Source: Sphingobacterium paucimobilis HER1398 (GTDB lineage: Bacteria > Bacteroidota > Bacteroidia > Sphingobacteriales > Sphingobacteriaceae). Taken from it: DNA of 64,000 nt. The DNA lies in contig NZ_ATDL01000003.1 in assembly GCF_000416985.1 (NCBI RefSeq), forward strand, positions 169,489 through 233,488, written 5' to 3'. Below the pieces are notes generated by a model that had not been told where the DNA came from, searched no databases, and saw nothing but the letters and a program-made list of their open reading frames with translations. Of the stretch, positions 44,096-53,632 are shown one piece after another; position 1 is the stretch's first letter, and every line of letters starts with the position of its first letter. The translations under genes and the position numbers were made by a program.

Positions 44096-44890
44096 TTAAA
44101 GTTCCTCTTTCAACAATTCTTCCAATTCCTCGGGACTAAGATTCATATTGACACTACCATCTTTAGCTAAAGAAATCTCACCCGTTTCTTCGGAAACAAT
44201 TACAGCAATCGCTTCCGACACCTCCGTAACTCCAATAGCTGCACGATGCCGTAAGCCAAACTGAGGAGGGAGATCTTCACTGTCGGACAGGGGCAATACC
44301 GAACTCGCTGTCATCACGCGGAAATCCACAATGACTACAGCGCCATCATGTAGAGGACTATTTTTAAAAAAGATACTTTCTAACAGTCTTTTGGAGACTG
44401 GAGCATCGATATACTCTCCACTGGACTGATAGTATTCCTCGTCAAAGTATTTCGAAAATACCAGTAGCGCTCCGGTACGAGATCGAGACATGCTTCTGCA
44501 CGCATCTACTATCGGTTTGATTTTCTCAGAATGGTCTTGTTGCGCTGTTTTCTTAGCGCCTAAAAAGGTCCAAAAGAACTTCTTTCTACGCATGGATATA
44601 TTCTTACCGACATGGAGCAAGAATCGCCTTATCTCTTGTTGAAACACCACGATCAGCGCGATAGAACCTACAGAAATAAAACCACCAAATATCTCCGTCA
44701 GGAGACGCATCTCCAATTGTTTAACGACGAGATATATCCCATAGAACAGACCTACACCCAATAAGATATTGACAGCGATAGTACCTTTAATCAAGCTATA
44801 AATGTAATACACGATTACAGCCACTAAAAAGATATCAATGACATCCAATAAGCGGAATCCTTCCAGGAGATCAAAACTTAGTCCATTCAT
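44096..44890 (-). CDS. cdaA: Diadenylate cyclase (c-di-AMP synthase), CdaA type
   Basis: This 264-residue protein has three N-terminal membrane helices (about 13-85) and a DAC domain with the nucleotide-binding DGA (residues 182-184, SPLHDGAVVI) and RHR (214-216, FGLRHRAAIG) motifs. It makes the second messenger c-di-AMP from two ATP at the inner membrane. The usual Firmicute partners cdaR and glmM are absent here, as is normal in Bacteroidota. It is monocistronic as far as can be seen, with about 210 bases to the divergent pdxJ gene. Confidence 0.95.
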   Translation of the reverse strand: MNGLSFDLLEGFRLLDVIDIFLVAVIVYYIYSLIKGTIAVNILLGVGLFYGIYLVVKQLEMRLLTEIFGGFISVGSIALIVVFQQEIRRFLLHVGKNISMRRKKFFWTFLGAKKTAQQDHSEKIKPIVDACRSMSRSRTGALLVFSKYFDEEYYQSSGEYIDAPVSKRLLESIFFKNSPLHDGAVVIVDFRVMTASSVLPLSDSEDLPPQFGLRHRAAIGVTEVSEAIAVIVSEETGEISLAKDGSVNMNLSPEELEELLKEEL

Positions 44891-45094
44891 TTGCTATGCA
44901 ATTTAAAAAATTAATACCAGGATTTCTTACCTCTAAATAGATTTTGTAGTGATATGTCTTCGATCTAGACAAAGTTTTAGAAATTAAGCGTTTTAAAAGA
45001 AGGATTTTTATACACCAAGGTCTGGATCCAAGGAATAAAGAAGATCTGGTCCTGACAAGTACAAATGTGATAATTTAATCCTTCGATTTTTAAT

Positions 45095-45102
45095 TATCTT
45101 TG
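45095..45102 (+). promoter_or_regulatory. -7 promoter element of pdxJ
   Basis: TATCTTTG matches TAnnTTTG exactly and lies 21 bases before the pdxJ ATG at 45124. No clear -33 TTTG is seen. Its position supports the start at 45124, because an upstream start at 45100 would lie inside the promoter. Confidence 0.55.
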
Positions 45103-45123
45103 GGCTTAACATATCTTGCAAAC

Positions 45124-45843
45124 ATGACAAAACTATCCGTAAACATCAATAAAATAGCTACTCTTCGGAATTCTCGTGGAGGCAATACACCGAATGTACT
45201 TGCTGCGGCACTGGCTTGTGAGCGGTTTGGCGCGGAAGGTATCACGGTTCACCCACGACCTGACGAACGGCACATCCGTTATCAGGATGTATATGATCTG
45301 AAAGGTGAAATCCAAACCGAATTCAATATCGAAGGAAATTGTCAGGAACAGAAGTTTATAGACTTAGTACTTGCCAACAAGCCGACCCAAGTCACATTAG
45401 TACCTGATGCGACAGGACAACTGACCTCAAACCATGGCTGGAACACCATTAAACACAGGGATTACCTCAAAGAAATGGTCACTCTTTTTCAGCATGAAGG
45501 CATACGTGTATCTATTTTCGTAGATCCCGTGGTGGAAATGATCGAAGGTGCTGCAGAAACAGGAACAGACCGTATAGAATTATATACAGAGTCCTATGCT
45601 TCAGAGTTTGGTTTTGACAAGGAAAAAGCCATTGCTCCCTATTATAAGGCTGCAGTAAAAGCCCGTGAATTGGGATTGGGCCTCAATGCCGGCCATGATT
45701 TAGACCTGAACAACCTCGCTTATTTCAATCAGCATATACCTGATTTGCTGGAAGTGAGTATAGGCCATGCTCTTATTTCTGATGCTTTATATCTGGGTTT
45801 AGAAGAAACGATCAAACGATATTTGGCAGCGTTAAAGGCATAA
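45124..45843 (+). CDS. pdxJ: Pyridoxine 5'-phosphate synthase
   Basis: This 239-residue TIM-barrel enzyme condenses 1-deoxyxylulose 5-phosphate with aminoacetone phosphate to form pyridoxine 5'-phosphate. It starts [20 protein letters not shown], and has [51 protein letters not shown] and [12 protein letters not shown], all family signatures. I take ATG 45124 as the start because it matches PdxJ proteins and lies after the promoter box; the frame is open to 45100. PdxA is not nearby. A strong terminator follows. Confidence 0.96.
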   Translation: MTKLSVNINKIATLRNSRGGNTPNVLAAALACERFGAEGITVHPRPDERHIRYQDVYDLKGEIQTEFNIEGNCQEQKFIDLVLANKPTQVTLVPDATGQLTSNHGWNTIKHRDYLKEMVTLFQHEGIRVSIFVDPVVEMIEGAAETGTDRIELYTESYASEFGFDKEKAIAPYYKAAVKARELGLGLNAGHDLDLNNLAYFNQHIPDLLEVSIGHALISDALYLGLEETIKRYLAALKA

Positions 45844-45877
45844 AGTTAGCGCGTTAGAGCCTAAAATATAAAACTGT

Positions 45878-45931
45878 AAAAGACAAAACCGTAAAGACTT
45901 TTAATTTAAAATCTTTACGGTTTTGTCTTTT
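45878..45931. terminator. Strong bidirectional terminator between pdxJ and lepB
   Basis: The 20-base arms 45878-45897 and 45912-45931 (core GACAAAACCGTAAAGA with TCTTTACGGTTTTGTC) are perfectly complementary, with an AT-rich 14-base loop that can itself fold. T-rich and A-rich flanks on both sides make it work for both convergent genes. Confidence 0.93.
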
Positions 45932-45980
45932 TAACACGCTAAACTTTTAACGTATTTACGGTATTACAGCTTTACGCTCT

Positions 45981-47402
45981 CTACTTTATTCCTCTGAATA
46001 TTCGGTTCCAACGGACTTTGCTAAAGAATGTCCCATCTTTATCCCAGCTCAACCAAGTGAACAATGCTTTACCCACTACGTGATCTTCCGGGACGAATCC
46101 AAAATCTCTAGAATCCAACGAATTATCCCTATTATCCCCCATCATCCAATAGTAATCCATTTTTATGGTATAGGTATCGGATTTCACGCCATTAACATAT
46201 ATACCATCTACTTTCTTATCTAGCGTATTCCCTTCATACACCGTAATCAAACGTTGATAAACAGGAAGTGTCAACTCATTCAACTGAACGATTTCGCCTT
46301 TTTTAGGAACAGTCAAGGGGCCAAAATTGTGGAAATTCCAATTATACTGTCCATCTTTCGGAAAAGCTGGGCTATCATTATTATACGGAACTACTTCTGT
46401 AACCGTCGACCATCCTTTGACCTGTTCGATTTCTTCTTTTGTAACATGTAATAGATAGGCTACAATACGACCATTTTCATCAGGAAGTTCCATATATTCG
46501 AAGCGCTTGTCCACCAATATATCGGGATTCAATCCCCGCTCATCGGTATATACAATATAAGCAGACTGCACATCGTCAGAACCAAACCCAGGCTTTCCGT
46601 TAACAATCAGGTTACCGCCTTTCATCTCGACAACATCTCCCGGAATCCCTACCGCACGCTTGATATAGTTCTCACGTTTATCGACCGGTCGGTTAAAAGG
46701 AGCATCGGCCTCCATTGGAAAATTGAAAACAACCACATCATTGCGCTCTATTGTTTCAAAGCCTGGCAGTCTCTTGTAAGGGATCTTAATTAACTCAGAA
46801 TAAGCCTTCCCTCCGGTGACTGGCATGGTATGGTGCGCAAAAGGAAATGCCAGTGGTGTATTCGGAATACGTGGCCCATAGTTCAACTTACTTACAAAAA
46901 GAAAATCTCCCACCAACAGACTACGTTCCATAGATCCTGTAGGAATCATATAAGCTTCAATCAGAAATCCCCGTATCAATGAGGCAGCTACTGTCGCAAA
47001 TATAATTGCATCAGCCCACTCACGCGCGACTGTCTTTTTATAAGGATATTTCTTTTTGAATTCTTCTGTATTAGACTGTCCAAGATATTGAACGGAAGTA
47101 TCTCTTCCCCACATAGGGAGTACAATAAAAGGAACCAATACAGCTGCTGCATTCTCCCAAAAACGACGCTTGCCAAACGATTTTATCAGATCAAGGTAGA
47201 ATCCATAAAATATGAAAATATTGACAATAGGTACAAACAACCAAACAATCCACCAGGTAGGCCTTCCGACCAACTGCGCCATCACATACTCTCTATAAAA
47301 AGGTACAATAGCCTCCCACCCTTGCTTGCCTGCTTTTTTAAACAATAGCCACAGACCGTAAAGTGAAATGACAGTTAGTAACCCAAAAATGATATACCAC
47401 AT
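45981..47402 (-). CDS. lepB: Signal peptidase I
   Basis: This 473-residue inner-membrane serine protease cleaves signal peptides. It has three hydrophobic segments before the catalytic domain, an N-terminal extension typical of Bacteroidota (about residues 1-95). The catalytic Ser157 is in YMIPTGSMERSLLVGDFLFVSK and the general-base Lys248 in NYIKRAVGIPGDVVEMKGG. The C-terminal box MMGDNRDNSLDSRDFGFVPEDHVVGKA is complete. A large insert between the two catalytic boxes adds to the length. It is the last gene of the parA-parB-DUF5683-dapB-lepB row. Confidence 0.96.
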   Translation of the reverse strand: MWYIIFGLLTVISLYGLWLLFKKAGKQGWEAIVPFYREYVMAQLVGRPTWWIVWLFVPIVNIFIFYGFYLDLIKSFGKRRFWENAAAVLVPFIVLPMWGRDTSVQYLGQSNTEEFKKKYPYKKTVAREWADAIIFATVAASLIRGFLIEAYMIPTGSMERSLLVGDFLFVSKLNYGPRIPNTPLAFPFAHHTMPVTGGKAYSELIKIPYKRLPGFETIERNDVVVFNFPMEADAPFNRPVDKRENYIKRAVGIPGDVVEMKGGNLIVNGKPGFGSDDVQSAYIVYTDERGLNPDILVDKRFEYMELPDENGRIVAYLLHVTKEEIEQVKGWSTVTEVVPYNNDSPAFPKDGQYNWNFHNFGPLTVPKKGEIVQLNELTLPVYQRLITVYEGNTLDKKVDGIYVNGVKSDTYTIKMDYYWMMGDNRDNSLDSRDFGFVPEDHVVGKALFTWLSWDKDGTFFSKVRWNRIFRGIK

Positions 47403-47510
47403 AATAGTAAAATTTAAAAGTCAGAAATCAAAAACCCGACCAAAGCCAAAAGTTATCATCATGACTTTTTATATGTCGACCAATCAATTTATATGTTACA
47501 GTAATAATTA

Positions 47511-48254
47511 TTATTTATTAAAATCAAAGATCTCTGTGACCTGAAAGAAGCCCTTGCGCCCCTTCAGCCATTCTGCTGCTACGACAGCTCCCAAAGCAAA
47601 GCCATCTCTATTATGAGCTGTATGTTTAAACTCGATTTGATCTACTTCTGAGCTATATAACACGGTATGTGTGCCCGGTACTTCTTCAATACGAAGACTC
47701 TCAATCAATAATTCTTCAGGTTTATTAATCACATCACTTTCTTCCCCCACGACCTCATTGACCCATGAAGTCTTAGACGAATTGTTGTCTATAATACCTT
47801 CTGCTATGGTAATTGCTGTACCACTCGGTGCATCCAGTTTATGAACATGGTGTATCTCTTCCACTTGCACATCATATTGCTTATAGGGGTCCACTGCCTG
47901 CGCAAGAAGCCTATTAATGTGAAAAAAAATATTTACCCCGATGCTAAAATTAGATCCGTACAACAAGGATTGCTCCGCTTCAATACAAGTTTCCCTGACC
48001 TCTTGCATATGCTCATACCAGCCCGTCGTACCGACAACAAGAGGAAGATTTGCCTCGAAACATAAGCTGATATTGGATAAAGCGGCATCTGGTGTACTGA
48101 AATCAATCGCAACATCTGCGTTCTCTAAATCTGCTACGGTGATACTCTCCCGATTATGAGCATCTACTATCAGAACAACTTCGTGCCCTCGTTTGAGTGC
48201 AAATTTTTCGATAAGTTGCCCCATTTTTCCATAGCCGAGTAAAACGATCTTCAT
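47511..48254 (-). CDS. dapB: 4-hydroxy-tetrahydrodipicolinate reductase
   Basis: This 247-residue NAD(P)H enzyme of the diaminopimelate/lysine pathway has the nucleotide-binding start KIVLLGYGKMGQLIE, AIDFSTPDAALSN, VVGTTGWYEHM, and the substrate-binding EEIHHVHKLDAPSGTAITIAE with its His-His and Lys residues. The C-terminal AHNRDGFALGAVVAAEWL completes the fold. It lies between DUF5683 (36 bases away) and lepB (108 bases away) in a row that recurs in Bacteroidota. Confidence 0.96.
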   Translation of the reverse strand: MKIVLLGYGKMGQLIEKFALKRGHEVVLIVDAHNRESITVADLENADVAIDFSTPDAALSNISLCFEANLPLVVGTTGWYEHMQEVRETCIEAEQSLLYGSNFSIGVNIFFHINRLLAQAVDPYKQYDVQVEEIHHVHKLDAPSGTAITIAEGIIDNNSSKTSWVNEVVGEESDVINKPEELLIESLRIEEVPGTHTVLYSSEVDQIEFKHTAHNRDGFALGAVVAAEWLKGRKGFFQVTEIFDFNK

Positions 48255-48289
48255 ATCTTATGGTTTAATAATTGCCAAATTAACATTAA

Positions 48290-49015
48290 TTATTTAATAG
48301 TAAATGTCAACTTCACACCTGGTGTAAAATAATTCGTAAGATTAGGCTTGTAGGCCATAGTCTGTGTAGGCATAAAAGTCGGCGATATCTTCAGGCCTAG
48401 ATCATCCCCAATATTATAACGATTACGTAACATGGAGTCTGTATAAGCTTCGATGACATTACCAGCCCACCATACTGCCGTGACAAGAATGGTCATATCT
48501 CGGTTCCGCCTAAAATTATCTTTCTGTCGAATGATACCTTCTGTACTCATCCGTTCCAAATCGACATTGTTTGTGCCTCCAGAATTATCAATACGATATG
48601 CTGCCTCTTTGGCAAACATTTGATAATAATAGTTCCAATAATCAAAAACGAAATAGGCTGTAATAAATCCGCCGTAAATAATGGGCAATTTGACCCACAC
48701 CCAACGGCCTCCGTTCGTTATCTGCCCCCATCCTGGCGCTATTGCCGAACGTCGCCAAGCGACACGCGAGACGTGCTCTATGGCCAGACGTGTAGAGTCT
48801 TTGAGTATATCTTTATAATAATATTTTGCTCGCTCTTTTTCTGCCTTTTCTCTTTCTTTACGTTCCTTCCTAGTTTCTTTTTTAACAGAATCCTGTACCG
48901 CAGCTGTATCTAAATTCAATTTTGTTGAATCCCGCAGCTGTTGTAATGAATCTATTTGGGCATAAGTACCTGATGCCAACAACAGGAAAAATATAACGAC
49001 TAAGAGTCTGGGCAT
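48290..49015 (-). CDS. DUF5683 domain-containing membrane protein
   Basis: This 241-residue protein has a signal peptide (LLVVIFFLLLASGTYAQ), a charged KETRKERKEREKAEKERA linker at about 40-65 and a DUF5683 domain (SAIAPGWGQITNGGRWVWVKLPIIYGGFITAYFVFDYW...). Its function is unknown. The start is ATG 49015, which overlaps the parB stop as TAATG and implies coupled translation; a TTG two codons upstream is less likely. Its fixed position after parB suggests a conserved operon rather than a role in chromosome partition. Confidence 0.85.
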   Translation of the reverse strand: MPRLLVVIFFLLLASGTYAQIDSLQQLRDSTKLNLDTAAVQDSVKKETRKERKEREKAEKERAKYYYKDILKDSTRLAIEHVSRVAWRRSAIAPGWGQITNGGRWVWVKLPIIYGGFITAYFVFDYWNYYYQMFAKEAAYRIDNSGGTNNVDLERMSTEGIIRQKDNFRRNRDMTILVTAVWWAGNVIEAYTDSMLRNRYNIGDDLGLKISPTFMPTQTMAYKPNLTNYFTPGVKLTFTIK

Positions 49016-49929
49016 TACCAATCAAGCAGTTCTAATATACGACTTAAATCATCTTCGGAATCAAAAGGGATTTCGATAGCACCCTTACCGCGTGCATTCT
49101 TTAAATTCAGACGTACCCGAGTAGAAAATCTTGACGCCAGGTCATCTTCTATTTTCTGGTACTGAAAATCTAACTGCTTGCCTACATTCTGATTTTTCTT
49201 AGGCTTCAACTGTTCTTGTATGTTGCGCACAAGAATCTCTGCCATACGGACCGAAAGCCCCTTATCTATGATTTCCTGAAACACATACAATTGCTTGTCT
49301 ACTTCACCAACATTAATGAGTGCACGGGCATGCCCCATAGAGATCTGTCCATCACGAATTCCCGCTTGGATCACTGGTGGCAACTTTAACAATCGAAGAT
49401 AGTTGGTTACCGTAGAACGATTTTTCGAGACCCGATCTCCAAGCTCTTCCTGCTTCAGGTTACACTCTTCGATCATCCGTTGAAAACTCAATGCTACCTC
49501 GATAGCATTTAGATTTTCACGCTGTATATTTTCGATCAGGGCCATTTCCAACATCTGTTGGTCATTTGCCGTACGAACATATGCCGGAATATCTGTAACA
49601 CCTGCTAACTTAGAAGCACGTAAACGACGCTCTCCACTGATCAGTTGGTACTGATTTTTACTAACCTGGCGTACCGTAATGGGTTGAATCAGCCCCTGTA
49701 GCTTAATAGACTCAGAGAGTTCCTGTAAAGCTTCTTCATCAAAATCGGTACGCGGTTGAAACGGGTTAACGGCGATGTGCTCCACCTTAATAAAATTGAT
49801 ACTCCCTGCCGCTGCTCCACCTAGATCACCGTTATCTTTCTGTGACGACGCTGACGAAACATTCATTTCATCTTGCAACAAAGCACCTAAACCTTTACCT
49901 AGCCCTGTTTTACGTTGTAATGCTGCCAT
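49015..49929 (-). CDS. parB: Chromosome-partitioning protein ParB
   Basis: This 304-residue DNA-binding CTPase starts with the usual RKTGLGKGLGALLQDE. It has the ParB/Srx nucleotide-binding domain (EHIAVNPFQPRTDFDEEALQELSESIKLQGLIQPI, YQLISGERRLRASKLAG), the central helix-turn-helix (KQEELGDRVSKNRSTVTNYLRLLKLP, MGHARALI) and a C-terminal dimerisation part. It loads on parS and works with ParA, encoded 2 bases upstream. I did not find a parS-like TGTTTCACGTGAAACA site in the window. Confidence 0.96.
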   Translation of the reverse strand: MAALQRKTGLGKGLGALLQDEMNVSSASSQKDNGDLGGAAAGSINFIKVEHIAVNPFQPRTDFDEEALQELSESIKLQGLIQPITVRQVSKNQYQLISGERRLRASKLAGVTDIPAYVRTANDQQMLEMALIENIQRENLNAIEVALSFQRMIEECNLKQEELGDRVSKNRSTVTNYLRLLKLPPVIQAGIRDGQISMGHARALINVGEVDKQLYVFQEIIDKGLSVRMAEILVRNIQEQLKPKKNQNVGKQLDFQYQKIEDDLASRFSTRVRLNLKNARGKGAIEIPFDSEDDLSRILELLDW

Positions 49930-49931
49930 TT

Positions 49932-50729
49932 TTATACGATCGCTTTTTCTTTATTCTGTTCAACCAAACCATTTTTCTGTAGAATCTCACGAGCCAAGTT
50001 CAAATAATTGACGGCTCCTTTACAAGACGCATCATGCATAATTACAGATATACCAAAACTTGGAGCTTCACTCAAACGTGTATTCCGTTGGATAATCGTC
50101 TCGAAGACAAGTTCTGTAAAGTGCGTACGCACCTCTTCCACCACTTGATTAGATAGGCGTAGACGCACATCATACATGGTCAAAAGAATTCCTTCAATTT
50201 CTAAATTGGTATTCAGTCTGTTTTGAACAATCTTTATAGTATTCAATAGTTTTCCTAATCCTTCCAATGCAAAGTACTCACACTGTACAGGTATGATGAC
50301 AGAGTCTGACCCCGTGAGTGCATTGATCGTGATGAGTCCCAATGAAGGAGAGCAGTCGATGATAATGAAATCGTAATCATCTTTTACCTCATCCAACATT
50401 TTCTTCATTTTGTACTCACGTTCATTAAGATTGATCATTTCAATCTCTGCCCCAACCAAGTCAATATGTGCAGGTAAAAGATCCAAAAAAGGAGTCTCTG
50501 TTGCTTGGATAGCCTCCCGCGGAGGTAAATCATTGACCAAGCATTCATAAACGCTTGCCTTGATATTACGTGGATCGAAACCAATTCCGGATGTAGAGTT
50601 AGCCTGTGGATCAGCGTCCACTAGAAGCGTCTTATACTCCAAAACAGCCAAACTAGCCGCTAGATTTATAGACGTTGTTGTTTTTCCTACGCCACCCTTT
50701 TGATTTGCAATTGCAATTATTTTTCCCAT
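49932..50729 (-). CDS. parA: Chromosome-partitioning ATPase ParA
   Basis: This 265-residue deviant Walker-A ATPase has MGKIIAIANQKGGVGKTTTSINLA at the start (Walker A KGGVGKTT), LLVDADPQANSTSG, and FIIIDCSPSLGLITINALT (Walker B region). The length and lack of an N-terminal DNA-binding domain mark it as a chromosomal ParA/Soj rather than a plasmid type Ia protein. It is the first gene of the parA-parB-DUF5683-dapB-lepB row. A CAAAAATA box (TATTTTTG on the minus strand) at 50778-50785 may be its -7 element. Confidence 0.96.
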   Translation of the reverse strand: MGKIIAIANQKGGVGKTTTSINLAASLAVLEYKTLLVDADPQANSTSGIGFDPRNIKASVYECLVNDLPPREAIQATETPFLDLLPAHIDLVGAEIEMINLNEREYKMKKMLDEVKDDYDFIIIDCSPSLGLITINALTGSDSVIIPVQCEYFALEGLGKLLNTIKIVQNRLNTNLEIEGILLTMYDVRLRLSNQVVEEVRTHFTELVFETIIQRNTRLSEAPSFGISVIMHDASCKGAVNYLNLAREILQKNGLVEQNKEKAIV

Positions 50730-50935
50730 GAGATACCGAACCTTTTACAATTTTTGTTTATAAGCATGTTCTCCATTCAAAAATACATTTCCATTACTAA
50801 GGAAATGTTTAAATGATGTTAAAATTACTAAATTTGAGAACTTCCTGATGCTATCACTCAGGATGCTAAGATACAAAAAATTGGTTTACGATTTGACAAA
50901 CTCGTGGATTGATTATTATAAGTAGCAACATAACA

Positions 50936-51457
50936 ATGAATTTAATTATATCAGGAACAAATCGACTGGGTAGTAACTCATTAAAAGTCGCAGAATATTA
51001 TAAAAAAGAATTGTGCAAGAAAGGCGAAGATTGGCAAGTACTGTCATTGACCGATCTACCACATGACATTTTATTCTCTGACTTATATGGCAAGCGCTCA
51101 GTTGCCTTTGCACCTATTCAGGAATTAGTCGCTAAGGCTCAGAAATTTGTTTTTATCATACCGGAGTACAACGGAAGTTATCCAGGCGTGCTCAAAACCT
51201 TTATCGATGCCTGTGCCTATCCGGTATCTTTCTATCACAAAAAAGCAGCACTAGTAGGAGTATCTACTGGAAAATATGGCAATATCCGCGGAATAGATCA
51301 TTTTACGGGGGTGTGCAACTATATGCGCATGCATGTCATGCCATTAAAAATTCATATTCCCAGCATACAGGCTGAATTGAATAGCGAAGGAAACTTACAG
51401 GAAGACAGCACCTATAAGTTCGTCCAAGAGCAAATTGATGAGATAGTTCGTTTTTGA
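50936..51457 (+). CDS. NAD(P)H-dependent FMN reductase (flavodoxin-like)
   Basis: Counted from ATG 50936, the protein has 173 residues. It starts MNLIISGTNRLGSNSLKVAEYY, the phosphate-binding loop of the NADPH-dependent FMN reductase family, and has FVFIIPEYNGSYPGVLKTFIDAC, the conserved PEYNGSxPG flavin site. Such proteins reduce FMN, quinones or azo compounds. An ATG at 50909 in frame would add nine residues without similarity and is less likely. The gene is monocistronic and converges on the LpxH-like gene, with 5 bases between. Confidence 0.88.
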   Translation: MNLIISGTNRLGSNSLKVAEYYKKELCKKGEDWQVLSLTDLPHDILFSDLYGKRSVAFAPIQELVAKAQKFVFIIPEYNGSYPGVLKTFIDACAYPVSFYHKKAALVGVSTGKYGNIRGIDHFTGVCNYMRMHVMPLKIHIPSIQAELNSEGNLQEDSTYKFVQEQIDEIVRF

Positions 51458-51462
51458 AACGC

Positions 51463-52290
51463 TTATCGTTCGACCTTAATACGATCTAGAATGCTCTCCA
51501 ATGTATATGATAGCGGAGATTCGTGCAAAGGATACTTACCAAGCTTGTCCTTCTGTTCTTCATAATGGAACATGGTCCACTCTTGGTTATTGTATTCCAA
51601 TGCGGACAGGTTTTCTATCCAATCTCCCGAATTCATATATACACATTTTCCTTTCTTCGTCTCGACGGTTCGGATCTGGGGCTGATGTATATGTCCACAG
51701 ATCACGTAGTCATAATGGCTTTCTATAGCGAGCTCGGAAGCCGTTTGTTCAAAATCACCAATAAACTTAACAGCCTTTTTCACAGAGTTTTTTATTCTTT
51801 TAGATAAGGAATATTTTTCTCGTCCCATTCTATTCAACCCCCAATTTATAAGGTTATTGACCCGTATCAGCATGTCATAACCCCAGCCTCCCAGTTTAGC
51901 CAGCCACTTCGAGTGCTGTACCGAAGCATCAAAGACATCACCATGGAACACCCAAGCCTTCTTGTTCCCCAGATGCAAGACGACCTTATCCACGAGCTTT
52001 ATATTTCCGAAGCTGATGTCAGAGAACTTACGCAACATTTCGTCGTGATTGCCCGTAACATAGATTATTTCTGTTCCCTGATACGCCATATCAAACAAAT
52101 ATTTGATAACACGCAGGTGCTGATCAGGAAAATAACTTTTCTTAAACTGCCAGATATCGATTATATCTCCATTTAGAATCAATTTGGAGGGCTTTATCGA
52201 ATACAAATAATGGAGCACCTCTTTGGCTCTACACCCATAAGTTCCTAAATGGAGGTCGGACAGAACGACCAAGTCTACTTCTCTCTTCAT
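51463..52290 (-). CDS. UDP-2,3-diacylglucosamine diphosphatase-like metallophosphoesterase
   Basis: This 275-residue protein has the full calcineurin-like metal motif set: VVLSDLHLGT, LILNGDIIDIWQF, YVTGNHDEML, WVFHGDVFD and VICGHIHQPQ. The layout fits the LpxH group that cleaves UDP-2,3-diacylglucosamine to lipid X in lipid A synthesis. It could also be a related phosphoesterase, since Bacteroidota often carry more than one paralogue. No other lpx gene is adjacent. Confidence 0.83.
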   Translation of the reverse strand: MKREVDLVVLSDLHLGTYGCRAKEVLHYLYSIKPSKLILNGDIIDIWQFKKSYFPDQHLRVIKYLFDMAYQGTEIIYVTGNHDEMLRKFSDISFGNIKLVDKVVLHLGNKKAWVFHGDVFDASVQHSKWLAKLGGWGYDMLIRVNNLINWGLNRMGREKYSLSKRIKNSVKKAVKFIGDFEQTASELAIESHYDYVICGHIHQPQIRTVETKKGKCVYMNSGDWIENLSALEYNNQEWTMFHYEEQKDKLGKYPLHESPLSYTLESILDRIKVER

Positions 52291-52369
52291 AGTTGATTAA
52301 TACAAATAAAGAGAACGAAGATTAACTTATCATTTTCAGATAGTTAAGAAAATTTTAATTATGCAGTGA

Positions 52370-53521
52370 TCAAGAGCATATTTCTTCAACTTTCGGACGC
52401 CTAATTTTCCCTTTCTTTTTTGTCTTTTTCTTTTTGCCCCACCAGACATAAAAGCCCGTAATCGGCAGGGAAGCACAAATCAGACTAGCGATAAAATAGA
52501 GTATTTTTGTCCACATACCTCCAATAAAACCCGTATGCAGCGCATAATTTGACCTCGAGATCCACTCCGCTGTCCCCGCTTCACGCACCGGCTTTTGTGA
52601 ATTTGGCAGAAGATCGATTGTATTTCTATCAAACCGCAAATCCCTCCATCTTCCGGAATGCATATCTGTGCAGGCATAGATCATCTCTTCACCCTCTTCG
52701 GGAATATGAATAATGACTGCCTCTTTGTTTAGTGATGCTATTTCGGTACGCACCTTATACCAGATCTTGTCCGCTACCACGAGCGCATCCTGAAGTACTG
52801 GATCTGTCAACGCAGGCTCCACCTTTTCCACCTTTGGCCTAGGGGGCATACCACCACTCAGCCACATCACCGATTTACGCATCCATGGGAAGGCCATAAT
52901 AAGGCCTGTCAGCGCCATCAGCAATGCTAACAACAAGGAATAAAAACCGAGCACATTATGCAGATCGTAGTTGATACGCTTTAGCTTAGCTTTCCAATTA
53001 ATAGTAAAACTTTGCTTCGCAGCCCGCTTCGTCCACCTCTTGGGCCACCACAGGATTACTCCAGAAAGCGTCACCAAGAAAAAAACAAAAGTTCCCCAGC
53101 CCACAATTTGTCTTCCCAGTTTACCTTCAATCCACAAATGTCGATGTCCCTCATCCATAAAATGGAAAATGTCTTCATGATCTACCTCTGCTAAAATCTG
53201 TCCTGTATAGGGATTAACATACAGCAAGGTATCACTATGATCGATACTGGCCTTTATAGATTTATCCAAGCCATAATACCAAAGGCTAGAGACCTCCTTA
53301 TCTGGATAGAATTCTTTTATCTTTTGATGGATTACACTCGGAGGCAGTTGAGCATCCGCAGTCTGCTCATCAACTGAAATATAATTAAACACCAGGTCTT
53401 TGATATCATGTTCAAAAACAAGAACGCAAGCGGTAATCGATAGGATAAAAACGATAATACCTGACACTAAACCCAACCAAAGGTGTAACCAAGCATTTAT
53501 TTTAAGCAAGACAGATTTCAT
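52370..53521 (-). CDS. PepSY-associated membrane protein, XusC-like
   Basis: Counted from ATG 53521, the protein has 383 residues. It opens MKSVLLKINAWLHLWLGLVSGIIVFILSITACVLVF, a PepSY-TM start, and has about four membrane helices with a PepSY domain between the first two (YVNPYTGQILAEVDHEDIFHFMDEGHRHLW). The His-rich stretch and the second helix pair (GRQIVGWGTFVFFLVTLSGVILWWPKRW) fit the iron-regulated membrane reductases of this family. Its neighbours match XusA and XusB of the Bacteroides xenosiderophore system, in which XusC is such a protein. A longer frame to 53617 is unlikely to be used. Confidence 0.85.
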   Translation of the reverse strand: MKSVLLKINAWLHLWLGLVSGIIVFILSITACVLVFEHDIKDLVFNYISVDEQTADAQLPPSVIHQKIKEFYPDKEVSSLWYYGLDKSIKASIDHSDTLLYVNPYTGQILAEVDHEDIFHFMDEGHRHLWIEGKLGRQIVGWGTFVFFLVTLSGVILWWPKRWTKRAAKQSFTINWKAKLKRINYDLHNVLGFYSLLLALLMALTGLIMAFPWMRKSVMWLSGGMPPRPKVEKVEPALTDPVLQDALVVADKIWYKVRTEIASLNKEAVIIHIPEEGEEMIYACTDMHSGRWRDLRFDRNTIDLLPNSQKPVREAGTAEWISRSNYALHTGFIGGMWTKILYFIASLICASLPITGFYVWWGKKKKTKKKGKIRRPKVEEICS

Positions 53522-53577
53522 ATATAGTAGGCCAGTATAATGGCAATTGGCTTTGGTAGTACATAAAAAAGAAAAGC

Positions 53578-53615
53578 GTCCAAAAGGAAAGGAACCAATA
53601 CCTCTCTTTTTGGAC
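53578..53615 (-). terminator. Hairpin with T-run between the XusB-like and XusC-like genes
   Basis: GTCCAAAAGGAAAGG (53578-53592) and CCTCTCTTTTTGGAC (53601-53615) form a 15-base stem with two imperfect pairs. On the minus strand it is followed by GCTTTTCTTTTTT. It may attenuate transcription into the PepSY gene or end a longer transcript. Confidence 0.55.
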
Positions 53616-53632
53616 ACACTTTCAAAAAATAA

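Noticed and set aside
49015..50800. A parS site near parAB
   Set aside because: I looked for TGTTTCACGTGAAACA-like palindromes and saw none.
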